Assembly (NCBI GenBank): GCA_946614205.1 | Contig: CAMOGR010000198.1 | Span: 1 to 8,047, forward strand | Source: an uncultured Bacteroidales bacterium | Lineage (GTDB): Bacteria; Bacteroidota; Bacteroidia; Bacteroidales; UBA932 | DNA length: 8,047 nt | Reading direction: 5' to 3' | In this document: one piece after another, positions 1 through 6,674 of the stretch | Layout of the letters: every line of letters starts with the position of its first letter | How positions within the stretch are numbered: position 1 is the first letter of the stretch | Position numbers and translations under genes: made by a program | Notes under the pieces: generated by a model | Databases searched by the model: none | The model's input: the letters and a program-made list of their open reading frames with translations, nothing else | What the model was told of the DNA's origin: nothing

Positions 1-1
1 G

Positions 2-712
2 AAGGATGTGGATTTCGGCTATGTCCCCGGGGTCCAGGTGCTTTACGACATTACGCTTACGGCTTATCCCGGCCAGAAGATTGCCTTTGTGGGCGGCACC
101 GGGGCGGGGAAGACTACCATTACCAACCTTATCAACCGTTTCTATGACACTTCTGACGGCATCATAACCGTGGACGGTCTCGACGTTCGCTCCATCCGTA
201 AGGACGCACTGCGGCGTTCCCTCGGAATCGTGCTGCAGGAGACGAATCTGTTTTCCGGTACCGTGATGGACAATATCCGTTTCGGCCGCCTGGAGGCGAC
301 CGACCAGGAGTGCATCGCGGCGGCACGGCTGGTGCATGCCGACAGTTTCATCCGCCGACTTCCGGACGGTTACAATACGCTTCTTGACGGCGACGGCGGG
401 GCGCTCAGTGCCGGCGAGCGGCAGTTGCTGAGCATCGCCCGTACGGCCGTCGCAGACCCTCCGGTGCTCATTCTCGACGAGGCTACCTCGTCCATAGACA
501 CCCGTACTGAGAAGCTGATACAGAAGGGGATGGACAGCATCATGAAGGGTCGTACCAGCTTCGTCATAGCGCATCGGCTGTCTACCGTGCGCGACGCCGA
601 CTACATCATAGTTCTGGAAAAGGGCCGCATCATAGAGGCCGGTAAGCATTTCGAACTTCTTGACCGCAAGGGCAAGTACTGGGAACTGTATACAGGCGGC
701 AGCATTGCATAA
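2..712 (+). CDS. ABC exporter, C-terminal nucleotide-binding domain (partial, 5' end outside window)
   Basis: This is the ATP-binding part of an ABC transporter, probably the C-terminal domain of an MsbA/MdlB-like exporter half-transporter fused to its membrane domain, which would lie upstream. The reading frame is open to the window edge, so the GTG at 8 is an internal Val codon and not a start. Visible motifs are Walker A GGTGAGKTT (92-118), the Q-loop in LQETNLFSG near 233-265, signature LSAGERQ (404-424), Walker B LILDEAT (467-487) followed by the D-loop SSID, and the H-loop His at 572-574 in IAHRLST. The signature has Ala where the classic LSGGQ has Gly and Glu where it has Gln; LSAGE is common in exporter-type ABC proteins. 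All catalytic motifs are present, so it should hydrolyse ATP at the inner face of the inner membrane. The substrate cannot be told from this part. The stop at 710-712 is followed at once by the next promoter, so this gene ends its transcription unit. Confidence 0.93.
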   Translation, partial: KDVDFGYVPGVQVLYDITLTAYPGQKIAFVGGTGAGKTTITNLINRFYDTSDGIITVDGLDVRSIRKDALRRSLGIVLQETNLFSGTVMDNIRFGRLEATDQECIAAARLVHADSFIRRLPDGYNTLLDGDGGALSAGERQLLSIARTAVADPPVLILDEATSSIDTRTEKLIQKGMDSIMKGRTSFVIAHRLSTVRDADYIIVLEKGRIIEAGKHFELLDRKGKYWELYTGGSIA

Positions 713-715
713 TAT

Positions 716-746
716 TTTCTCATGTCGGTATTTATTCGTACCTTTG
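716..746 (+). promoter_or_regulatory. Bacteroidetes-type promoter before the peptide-lipoprotein-protease cassette
   Basis: The -7 element TACCTTTG (739-746) fits the Bacteroidetes consensus TAnnTTTG. A near-match -33 element TTTC (716-719, consensus TTTG) lies 19 bases upstream. Transcription should start near 752-754, giving a very short leader of about 12 bases before the ATG at 765. The promoter starts 4 bases after the ABC gene stop. Confidence 0.7.
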
Positions 747-764
747 CATTCATTGCATTTAAGT

Positions 765-908
765 ATGAAAACCGATATCTCAAACCAATCACCCAGACAG
801 ACGTACCTCGTTCCGGAGACTATTCTGTGCGACGGTTGTCTGCAATATGCCATCCTTCAGGATTCCGGAATCGCTTCCGGAGAGGAGGATGACTGGGGCG
901 TACTTTAA
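765..908 (+). CDS. 47-residue acidic-tailed CxxC peptide, function unknown
   Basis: A short open frame of 47 codons starts at the first ATG downstream of a good promoter and ends 11 bases before the lipoprotein gene. The N-terminus (MKTDISNQ) has no hydrophobic signal segment. The middle carries YLVPETILCDGC with a C22-x-x-C25 pair, and the tail is glycine-rich and acidic (SGEEDDWGVL). From memory, Bacteroidales genomes hold many short proteins of this layout (basic start, a Pro followed by a hydrophobic stretch, Gly/Asp/Glu/Trp-rich end), often at the head of operons for secreted proteins; none has a function I know. The same frame stays open upstream into the ABC gene, but starting there would put the start before the promoter, so 765 is chosen. 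It could be a regulatory or precursor peptide, or a small chaperone; this is not resolved. Confidence 0.65.
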   Translation: MKTDISNQSPRQTYLVPETILCDGCLQYAILQDSGIASGEEDDWGVL

Positions 909-919
909 TTCCTTCCGCC

Positions 920-2632
920 ATGACAGTATCATCCAGATTATACAGATTTGCAGCCGCCCTGCTGATAGCCGGGGCGCTTGCGCCATCCTGCCGTGAGGAA
1001 GGGACAGAGAAGCTCTTGTCACCCCGTGAGGAAGGAAAGCGTACCGTGGTCTTCACGGCTTCGGAAATCCAGACCAAAACCTCCTTCGGAGAGGGACAGA
1101 ACGGCGTTTACCCTGCGTATTGGACGCAGAATGACTCCTATGTCAAGCTGGCGCTCGGCTACTGCGGCGCCCTGGATGCAGCAGTGCAGGCGTCGGAGGA
1201 TTTCCGCACTGCCGGCTTCGCTGCCGACTTTGATTTCTCCTCTTCCGAGGCTCCGTATACCTTCTATGCCGTAAGCCCCGCTTCTGCGGCAAAGGCCCAG
1301 AGCGCCAGCCGCAAGGCATGGAGTATCTCCATCCCCTCAGACCAGACTCCTCTGGACTCCTCCGTGGACGAGTCCGCCATGCTCCTGGCAGCTGCGAGCA
1401 AGCCTTACGACCAGGCCCCCGACAAGGTTGAAATGCATTTTGACCATATCACTGCTTACGGCCGTCTTTCCTTCACCAACCTCGAGCTGGACGGTGCAGC
1501 AGTAAACAAGGTGGAGATAACCGCCACCACGCCCCTTGCGGGGGACTGGTACTGGAATTGCGAAGAAGGCGGACTCCTTTCCGACAACGGCTCTTCCTCC
1601 ACCATAACTATCCATACCTCAAAGACTTCCGATATCTGGTTCGCCTGCGCTCCGGCCGATATGTCCGGAGAAATGGCAGTCTTTACCGTTTACACCGACA
1701 AGGGTGCATTCGTTAAGGAAGTGGAGTTCCCTTCCGGCCGCAAATTCACTTCAGGCCGAATTGCCGCATTCAGCGTCGACATGAGTGGAATAGGACCGGC
1801 TCAGGGCGGAGGAGGCAGCTTCTGCCTGGTCAAGGACGCAGGCACCCTGAGCGCAGGGGACGAGATAATCATTGCAAACTCTGAAGGTACCTATGCCCTG
1901 GGCCCCCAGAGCGGCACTTCCTCCAAGCCTTACAGGTCGAGGGTGGCCGTCACCACCTCGTCGGAAACGATTGCCGACGCCGGGACCGCTACGGTCTTTA
2001 CCCTGGTAAACGGCGCTTCTGACGGCACCTGGGCGCTCATGTCCGACAAGGGTACGTACCTGTGTGCGACGACCAGCGGCAATTACCTGTCTGAGGACTC
2101 TTCCATCAAAAAGTCCAGCAGCTGGGCTATCACTATAAGCTCCACGGGCCAGGCTACGATATGCGCACAGGGAGGAGGCTCCACCTTCATCCGGGAGAAT
2201 ACGTTGAATCCCCGCTTCAGTGCCTATTCTTCATCTTCTTCACTCAAGGATCCCGTGGCGGTTTACTGCCGCAAGTCCGGCTCTGCCATCGTCGTGGACG
2301 ACCCTCTGGCCGAACGTTACGACTACGGCATTTACCAGAGCGAAGCCACCAGGGTTTACGTCCCCGGGACCGATCAATACAGCCGCCGGTATTCCGCTTC
2401 GGGCGAGCTGACCTTCGCCATCATCAATCCCGAGTCCAAGGAACAATTGGAAATCAGCGGATACCGCAAGTCTCTCGTCAAGGGCGACGCCCTCACGGTC
2501 ACCGTCAACTGGAGGAAAGGGAGGAACAAAGTCATGTCAGCCACCACTTACAGAGTCTTCGTCGTAAAGGAAGAGGGGCCCCGCGTATGGCTGGGCAACG
2601 GTACTGGCAACGGCTTCATAATCAAAAAGTAA
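920..2632 (+). CDS. Three-domain fimbrillin-like surface lipoprotein
   Basis: A 570-residue predicted lipoprotein. Residues 1-24 form a signal with a hydrophobic core and lipobox-like LAPSC, making Cys24 the lipidation site. The next residues, R25-E26-E27, resemble the acidic export signal that sends Bacteroidetes lipoproteins to the cell surface, so a surface location is likely. Residues about 42-290 look like a fimbrillin/Mfa2-type domain: TKTSF at 52-56, YPAYWTQND at 64-72, then Ser/Thr-rich beta segments ending in RKFTSGRIAAFSVD. A Gly-rich linker (GGGGS, about 296-300) leads to a beta-rich domain (about 301-454) starting SFCLVKDAGTLSAGDEI, a pattern seen in other Bacteroidales secreted proteins but one I cannot name. 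Residues about 461-570 form a third domain ending GNGTGNGFIIKK. It lies between the small peptide gene (11 bases) and the M6 protease gene (4 bases), almost surely in one transcript. Its role (adhesin, binding protein or protease partner) is inferred only. Confidence 0.8.
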   Translation: MTVSSRLYRFAAALLIAGALAPSCREEGTEKLLSPREEGKRTVVFTASEIQTKTSFGEGQNGVYPAYWTQNDSYVKLALGYCGALDAAVQASEDFRTAGFAADFDFSSSEAPYTFYAVSPASAAKAQSASRKAWSISIPSDQTPLDSSVDESAMLLAAASKPYDQAPDKVEMHFDHITAYGRLSFTNLELDGAAVNKVEITATTPLAGDWYWNCEEGGLLSDNGSSSTITIHTSKTSDIWFACAPADMSGEMAVFTVYTDKGAFVKEVEFPSGRKFTSGRIAAFSVDMSGIGPAQGGGGSFCLVKDAGTLSAGDEIIIANSEGTYALGPQSGTSSKPYRSRVAVTTSSETIADAGTATVFTLVNGASDGTWALMSDKGTYLCATTSGNYLSEDSSIKKSSSWAITISSTGQATICAQGGGSTFIRENTLNPRFSAYSSSSSLKDPVAVYCRKSGSAIVVDDPLAERYDYGIYQSEATRVYVPGTDQYSRRYSASGELTFAIINPESKEQLEISGYRKSLVKGDALTVTVNWRKGRNKVMSATTYRVFVVKEEGPRVWLGNGTGNGFIIKK

Positions 2633-2636
2633 GACC

Positions 2637-4433
2637 ATGAAAAAGATAGCGTTTGCACTTGTTGCGTTCCTGGTTCTGGGCGCTGCGGCCTCCGCAGTTC
2701 CTGCGCGTCGTGGCTTCGTGGAGTATACCCAGCCCGACGGCACCGTGATTTCTCTCATGAAGCACGGCGACGAATTCGGCCACTGGCTCACGGATGCTTT
2801 CGGCACTCTTGTGGAGAAGGACTCCCGCGGTTATTGGACCCCTGTCACGGAGGGCAGCCGCCTTTCGGCAGTCAAATTCGCCGCCAAGGCGCGGCGTGCG
2901 GCAAAGTCCCGCGCCCGCAGGGCATCCGGACATGTTGCCGTAGGCCAGAAGCATTTCCTTGTCATTCTCGTGCAGTTCTCCGACCTTTCATTCTCCAGCG
3001 CCACTGCCAACGCCGATTTTGAGGCCCTCCTGAATGAGCCCGGATACAGCGTCAACGGCGGCACGGGCTCCGCACGCGACTTCTATTACGACAATTCGCA
3101 TGGCTATTTCGAGCCCGTCTTCGACGTGTACGGCCCCGTGACGGTGTCCAACACCAAGGCCTACTACGGCGGGAACGACAGCGAAGGCAATGACAAGAAT
3201 CCCGAGCAGGCTGTAATCGACGGCTGCAAGGCTCTTGACTCCCAGATAGACTTCAGCCGGTACGACAACGACGGCGACGGAGAAGTGGACCTGGTCTTCA
3301 TGTACTATGCCGGATACGGCGAGGCCGATTCCAGCGACGACGACTCCATCTGGCCTCACCAGTGGGAGCTGTCGGCCGCAAACAAATCCCTGCAGCTCGA
3401 CGGCAAGCGCGTTGACAGGTATGCCTGCACCAACGAAGTCGAGGGTTACGGTTTGTATTCCGGCAAGATGTGCGGAATCGGTACCGCCTGCCACGAATTC
3501 GGCCATGCCATGGGACTTCCCGATTTTTACGACACCGACTACGCCGACAACGGTTTTGCCGCCGCGATGTTCTCATTCTCTACTATGGACGGCGGCGCAT
3601 ACAACAACAACGGCCGCACTCCGCCTTATTTTACCGTGGAGGAACGCATCCTGCTCGGCTGGATTGATGACGACTCGCTGCTCGAGTTTGCTTCTTCATG
3701 CAGCGTTACTCTCCCTTCCGTAAATGAAAACATAGCCTACAAGACCCCTACTGACCAGGATGGCGAGTATTTTGTCTACGAATGCCGCAACTCACAGGGC
3801 TGGGACAAGTATCTGCCTGCTCACGGCCTTATTGTAACGCATATCGACAAGTCTTCCCGCAGGGTGTCTCTCGGGTCGGGCCAGTCAGTTACGGCAGCGT
3901 CTCTCTGGAACGACTGGGAGGCATATAATTCCATCAACCTGAACGGCTCCCATCCTTGCTGCTACGTGGTCCCCGCTGCTGCCCAGTCCAACCTCAAGTA
4001 CGGTTACGAGTATGATTCCGGAGATTATTATTTCGACGATTCGTACAGCCCGAAGATTCCTTTCCCGGGGTCTTCCACGGTTACTTCCTATACTGCAAAG
4101 AGCTGGAACGGAGTCGATTCCGACATTACCCTGTCCAATATAAAGTACTCCGGAGATGTCGTCAGTTTCTCCGTGAGCGTGCCTTCCGAAGAACTGGACT
4201 ATGCCGTGATTGCTAATCCCGGAGGCGGAATCTATCAGGCGGGCAAGTACTTCAGTCTCGAACTCGTGCAGCCCGAACACAATGCGGTGTCATCCGTTGC
4301 CTGGTTCTTCGATGACGAGCCGGTAAATGGCTCCTCCGTACTCCTTTCCGCAGGTTCACATACCGTCGAAGCGGTGTTTACACTCTCTTCGGGACAGACC
4401 GGAACTGTGACCCTTGAAATCACCGCAAAGTAA
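2637..4433 (+). CDS. Secreted M6-family (immune inhibitor A-like) zinc metalloprotease
   Basis: A 598-residue secreted protease. Residues 1-20 are a signal peptide (basic MKK, hydrophobic core, cleavage likely after ASA). Residues about 21-100 form the N-terminal region usual in these enzymes (RRGFVEYTQPDG, EFGHW) and end in a very basic stretch (84-97, seven Lys/Arg) that could be a pro-peptide cleavage site. The catalytic domain follows from about 104. It carries an EF-hand-like calcium loop DNDGDGEVD (210-218) and the zinc motif HEFGHAMGLPD, with zinc ligands His286, His290 and Asp296 and catalytic base Glu287, as in immune inhibitor A. STMDGG downstream fits the Met-turn. Residues about 515-598 look like an Ig/PKD-like beta domain. 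I do not see a type IX secretion C-terminal domain. It starts 4 bases after the lipoprotein stop, so the two are likely translated together. The zinc motif makes the family certain; substrates are unknown. Confidence 0.92.
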   Translation: MKKIAFALVAFLVLGAAASAVPARRGFVEYTQPDGTVISLMKHGDEFGHWLTDAFGTLVEKDSRGYWTPVTEGSRLSAVKFAAKARRAAKSRARRASGHVAVGQKHFLVILVQFSDLSFSSATANADFEALLNEPGYSVNGGTGSARDFYYDNSHGYFEPVFDVYGPVTVSNTKAYYGGNDSEGNDKNPEQAVIDGCKALDSQIDFSRYDNDGDGEVDLVFMYYAGYGEADSSDDDSIWPHQWELSAANKSLQLDGKRVDRYACTNEVEGYGLYSGKMCGIGTACHEFGHAMGLPDFYDTDYADNGFAAAMFSFSTMDGGAYNNNGRTPPYFTVEERILLGWIDDDSLLEFASSCSVTLPSVNENIAYKTPTDQDGEYFVYECRNSQGWDKYLPAHGLIVTHIDKSSRRVSLGSGQSVTAASLWNDWEAYNSINLNGSHPCCYVVPAAAQSNLKYGYEYDSGDYYFDDSYSPKIPFPGSSTVTSYTAKSWNGVDSDITLSNIKYSGDVVSFSVSVPSEELDYAVIANPGGGIYQAGKYFSLELVQPEHNAVSSVAWFFDDEPVNGSSVLLSAGSHTVEAVFTLSSGQTGTVTLEITAK

Positions 4434-4492
4434 ATTATTGACGGAAATCATACTCATTAATCGTTTCGCCTGTAAAAATTAAGCAATTTCTA

Positions 4493-4524
4493 ATTGTTTT
4501 TCTGAATCAGATTATTTACATTTG
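4493..4524 (+). promoter_or_regulatory. Bacteroidetes-type promoter for the operon at 4552-6622
   Basis: In the AT-rich 118-base gap after the protease gene, the -7 box TACATTTG (4517-4524) fits TAnnTTTG, and ATTG (4493-4496) is a near-match -33 box 20 bases upstream. The predicted transcript starts near 4530, about 22 bases before the ATG at 4552. I found no convincing hairpin terminator for the upstream operon in this gap. Confidence 0.72.
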
Positions 4525-4551
4525 CGGAGATTTGTGAATTATACCTTGAAT

Positions 4552-5028
4552 ATGAAGAAAGTGTTCACCATACTTGCATGCCTTCTCTTTGCAGCGGCTG
4601 CATTTGCACAGACGACAATCACCACTCCCAGCAGGGACCTTAAGCTGCAACTTCGCAGTGTACAGCAGCTTGGGAGCGATGTCGAGCTCACCGTCCTGCT
4701 CACCAACCTTTCGCAGGACGAGGTGCTTGTCAACCTTGTCGGCGGCATTTATCAGACCGGCATGGGCGGCTCCGTCGCATACGACGACGACGGTAACGTG
4801 TACGAGCTCCAGAGGGTTCAGGTTTCAGTGGCCAACAAAAATCTTACAGACCAGTACAGCGCCACCACCTTCCCCCCGTCTGTCCCTGTCAAGTGCCATA
4901 TCCTCGTGAGGGGTGTCGCCAAGGAGGCCACCGCCCTGGCCAAGGTCAAGCTGTGCGTCCTGTGCCCTCAGCTTGATATCAAGAATACCGGCGCATGCTT
5001 CGAACTTAACAACGTAAGTTTTAGGTAG
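4552..5028 (+). CDS. Small secreted protein, Ig-like beta fold suspected, function unknown
   Basis: A 158-residue protein with a clear type I signal peptide (MKKVFTILACLLFAAAAFA, cleavage likely before Gln20). Cys10 lies inside the hydrophobic core and is not a lipobox. The mature part alternates hydrophobic and polar residues as in a beta sandwich. Its opening (DLKLQLRSVQQLGSDVELTV, then LLTNLSQDEVLVNL) resembles the DUF4352-like proteins that describe 'effects on non-bonded partners' of an extracellular Ig-type fold; this is a weak, pattern-level likeness. Three cysteines lie near the end. The frame is open upstream to a TTG at 4522, but that codon lies inside the -7 box, so the ATG at 4552 is the start. 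The stop is 8 bases before the DUF3575 gene, and the two share a promoter, pointing to a job in the periplasm or at the outer membrane. Confidence 0.75.
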   Translation: MKKVFTILACLLFAAAAFAQTTITTPSRDLKLQLRSVQQLGSDVELTVLLTNLSQDEVLVNLVGGIYQTGMGGSVAYDDDGNVYELQRVQVSVANKNLTDQYSATTFPPSVPVKCHILVRGVAKEATALAKVKLCVLCPQLDIKNTGACFELNNVSFR

Positions 5029-5036
5029 TTGCGCTT

Positions 5037-6227
5037 ATGAGAGCAAACTTCCTGCAGATAGTGGCGGCTTTGTCCGCCATTTTTTTCTCTCTGCCGCTCT
5101 TTTCCCAGAGCAGCGGAGGGAAGAAGCCTGCCACGCCCCCTCCCACAGAGCAGAAGGTCAATGACTCCAACAAGAAAGGAGTGCCCGTAGACGACGGCAT
5201 CCTTATTCCCGCCACTCCTTCCACCCAGCAGCGCACTCCCCGTTATGAGGTTCCCGACGCTGTGATCCTTCCTCCGTCAGCGCGGCAGGACAATACCGTC
5301 ACTCCTCCGGTGGTCACCCCTCAGGACGGTTCTGCCGGCAAGCGCATCGAGGAGCAGAAGAGGCTCGAAGAGCTCAGGAAGCAGGAAGAACTGAAAAAAC
5401 AGGAGGAACTCAAGCGTCAGGAAGAACTCAGGAAGCAGGAAGAGCAGAAGAAGCTCGACGAGCAGGACAAGTCTGACGACCAGAAGAAGGATCAGCAGCT
5501 TATAGATAAAGAGCTTGAAAAGCAGGCCCGTCTCGAAGAAAAGGCCCGCCAGGAGGAGCAGAAGCGGCTTGAGGCAGAGCGCAGACGTGCTGAACGCGAA
5601 GCCGAGAAGGAAGCCAGGCGTGCCGAGCGGGAAGCCGCGGCAGAAGCCCGCCGCCAGGCTGAACTTGAGCGTCACGTCGCTGCCGCTGCAGGCGGAAATG
5701 CACTCTTCGGTCTGTCCACCAACGCGCTGTACGATGCCCTCACAGCCGTCAACATAGGAGTTGAAGTCCCCGTCGGCAAGCGCTGGAGCTTACACGCCGG
5801 CTACACCTTCCCCTGGTGGGTGTCGGCGGACGGTACCCGGGCCCTTCAGATTCAGCATGTCGATCTGGGCGCCCGCTGGTATGTCAAGCCCTGGACTTTC
5901 CGTTCCTCCGATGTCATGCGTGGCTGGTTCGTCACGGCAGACATAGGTGCCGGTTATTACGACCTTGGCTGGAACGGTACCGGCAACCAGGGCCGCGAGA
6001 TTCTGGGCAGCATCGGCGGCGGTTACTCCTTCGCTCTCGGTGACTGGTGGCGTCTCGACCTGTCTGCAGCCATGGGCATGATGATTACCGATTACAGTCG
6101 CTATCAGGTGGTAAACAATGCTGCCGGCACGTCCCTTGTGTACCAGAATTCGGGTACTGCCCGCCTTCCCGACCCTACGGCGCTGCGCGTCACCTTCGTG
6201 TACCTCTTCCATACCCCCAGGAAATGA
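5037..6227 (+). CDS. Periplasmic Pro-rich linker and coiled coil fused to a DUF3575 outer-membrane domain
   Basis: A 396-residue exported protein. Residues 1-24 or so form a signal peptide (ALSAIFFSLPLFSQ). Residues about 25-100 are low-complexity and Pro/Thr-rich (PATPPPTEQ, TPPVVTPQ). Residues about 102-212 are almost wholly Glu, Lys, Arg, Gln, Ala and Leu, a long charged helix or coiled coil that includes four near-identical hexads (RKQEEL type, 114-137). From about 221 the DUF3575 domain begins (ALFGLSTNALYDAL, NIGVEVPVGKRWSLHAGY, PWW), followed by alternating amphipathic strands with many Trp, Tyr and Gly and ending VTFVYLFHTPRK, as expected for a small outer-membrane beta barrel. DUF3575 proteins are widespread in Bacteroidales and poorly understood. 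The layout suggests a barrel in the outer membrane with a long arm reaching into the periplasm. Its stop overlaps the thioesterase start (ATGA), so the two are translationally coupled. Confidence 0.85.
   Translation: MRANFLQIVAALSAIFFSLPLFSQSSGGKKPATPPPTEQKVNDSNKKGVPVDDGILIPATPSTQQRTPRYEVPDAVILPPSARQDNTVTPPVVTPQDGSAGKRIEEQKRLEELRKQEELKKQEELKRQEELRKQEEQKKLDEQDKSDDQKKDQQLIDKELEKQARLEEKARQEEQKRLEAERRRAEREAEKEARRAEREAAAEARRQAELERHVAAAAGGNALFGLSTNALYDALTAVNIGVEVPVGKRWSLHAGYTFPWWVSADGTRALQIQHVDLGARWYVKPWTFRSSDVMRGWFVTADIGAGYYDLGWNGTGNQGREILGSIGGGYSFALGDWWRLDLSAAMGMMITDYSRYQVVNNAAGTSLVYQNSGTARLPDPTALRVTFVYLFHTPRK
5376..5447 (+). repeat. Four imperfect 18-base tandem repeats inside the coiled-coil coding region
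   Basis: Four consecutive 18-base units encode RKQEEL, KKQEEL, KRQEEL and RKQEEQ (residues 114-137). They differ mostly at synonymous or Lys/Arg-swapping positions, so the array is kept for its protein sequence. A unit of six residues in frame could expand or contract without breaking the gene. Confidence 0.85.
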
Positions 6228-6622
6228 CGCCCTACCGCCACGAGGTCCGTTATTACGAATGCGACCGCATGGGAGTGACCCACCACTCCAACTATGTTCG
6301 CATCATGGAGGAAACCCGTATCGACTGGATGGACCGCCTTGGCTACGGTTTTGAACGGATGGAGGCTGAAGGCATCGTGTCCCCGGTCGTAGCCATATCG
6401 GTGAATTACAAGCGTACCACCACTTTCAAGGATATCATCGAAGTCGAGCTCAAGGTTTCCGATATGAGCGAGCTCAAGATAAGTTTCGCCTACACCATGC
6501 GCGTAGACGGCAAGGTCGTTTGCACTGCGACCAGCACCCACTGCTTTCTTGAGAACGGCCGTCCCGTCGTGCTCTCGGAGCGTTTCCCGCAGCTTTACGA
6601 GGCTATCTGCCAGACTTTGTAA
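6224..6622 (+). CDS. Acyl-CoA thioesterase of the YbgC/FadM (4HBT hotdog) family
   Basis: A 132-residue cytosolic enzyme, the usual size for a single-hotdog 4HBT protein. The family signature is clear: YYECDRMGVTHHSNYVRIME, with Asp14 at the position of the catalytic Asp of 4-hydroxybenzoyl-CoA thioesterase, then HHSNY at 20-24 and E29. The central helix and strands follow (VVAISVNYKR, DIIEVELKV, FAYTMRVDGKVVCTATSTH). It should hydrolyse acyl-CoA or acyl-ACP thioesters; the chain preference cannot be read. The ATG at 6224 overlaps the DUF3575 stop (ATGA), and the protein from there begins exactly at the family's N-terminus (MTPYRHEVRYYE), so longer in-frame extensions are not used. In proteobacteria YbgC opens the tol-pal operon; the neighbour here is also an envelope coiled-coil protein. 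Confidence 0.9.
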   Translation: MTPYRHEVRYYECDRMGVTHHSNYVRIMEETRIDWMDRLGYGFERMEAEGIVSPVVAISVNYKRTTTFKDIIEVELKVSDMSELKISFAYTMRVDGKVVCTATSTHCFLENGRPVVLSERFPQLYEAICQTL

Positions 6623-6646
6623 TATCGCATTTTTTGTCTACCTTTG
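6616..6646 (+). promoter_or_regulatory. Strong-consensus promoter for the yhhQ-queF operon
   Basis: A full match to the Bacteroidetes consensus: TTTG (6616-6619), 19 bases, then TACCTTTG (6639-6646). The -33 box overlaps the last codons of the thioesterase gene and touches its stop codon (6620-6622). Transcription should start near 6652, giving a leader of about 55 bases, longer than those of the other two operons in this window. Confidence 0.82.
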
Positions 6647-6654
6647 CGGCGAGT

Positions 6655-6671
6655 CTGCAGGGCACCTGCAG
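6655..6671 (+). promoter_or_regulatory. Hairpin at the 5' end of the yhhQ leader RNA
   Basis: CTGCAGG (6655-6661), a GCA loop and CCTGCAG (6665-6671) form a perfect 7-bp inverted repeat, only a few bases after the expected transcription start. It has no U-tract after it, so it is not an intrinsic terminator. It may protect the 5' end or act in leader regulation, as its arms can also pair with the bases just before the yhhQ start codon. Confidence 0.6.
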
Positions 6672-6674
6672 GCA

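Noticed and set aside
660..764. Upstream in-frame extension of the small CxxC peptide
   Set aside because: It would start inside the ABC gene and before the TACCTTTG promoter box. The ATG at 765 is the first start downstream of the promoter and gives the usual MKT-type N-terminus.
2988..3506. A 172-codon minus-strand open frame opposite the M6 protease
   Set aside because: It lies wholly within the protease catalytic domain, including its calcium loop and zinc motif, and its Val/Gly/Ala-rich product has no family likeness or promoter.
4434..4492. Possible terminator after the protease gene
   Set aside because: The gap is AT-rich, but I could find no stable GC hairpin followed by a U-tract.
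4522..4551. TTG start 10 codons upstream for the small secreted protein
   Set aside because: The TTG is part of the -7 promoter box, so it would not be on the transcript. The ATG at 4552 begins a standard signal peptide.
5376..5447. Short regular repeats as a CRISPR-like array
   Set aside because: The repeats are direct, with no spacers, in frame, and encode a coiled coil.
6047..6223. Longer N-terminal extension of the thioesterase within the DUF3575 gene
   Set aside because: The extra residues overlap the DUF3575 coding region in another frame and have no place in the 4HBT fold. The ATG at 6224 gives a full-length family member.
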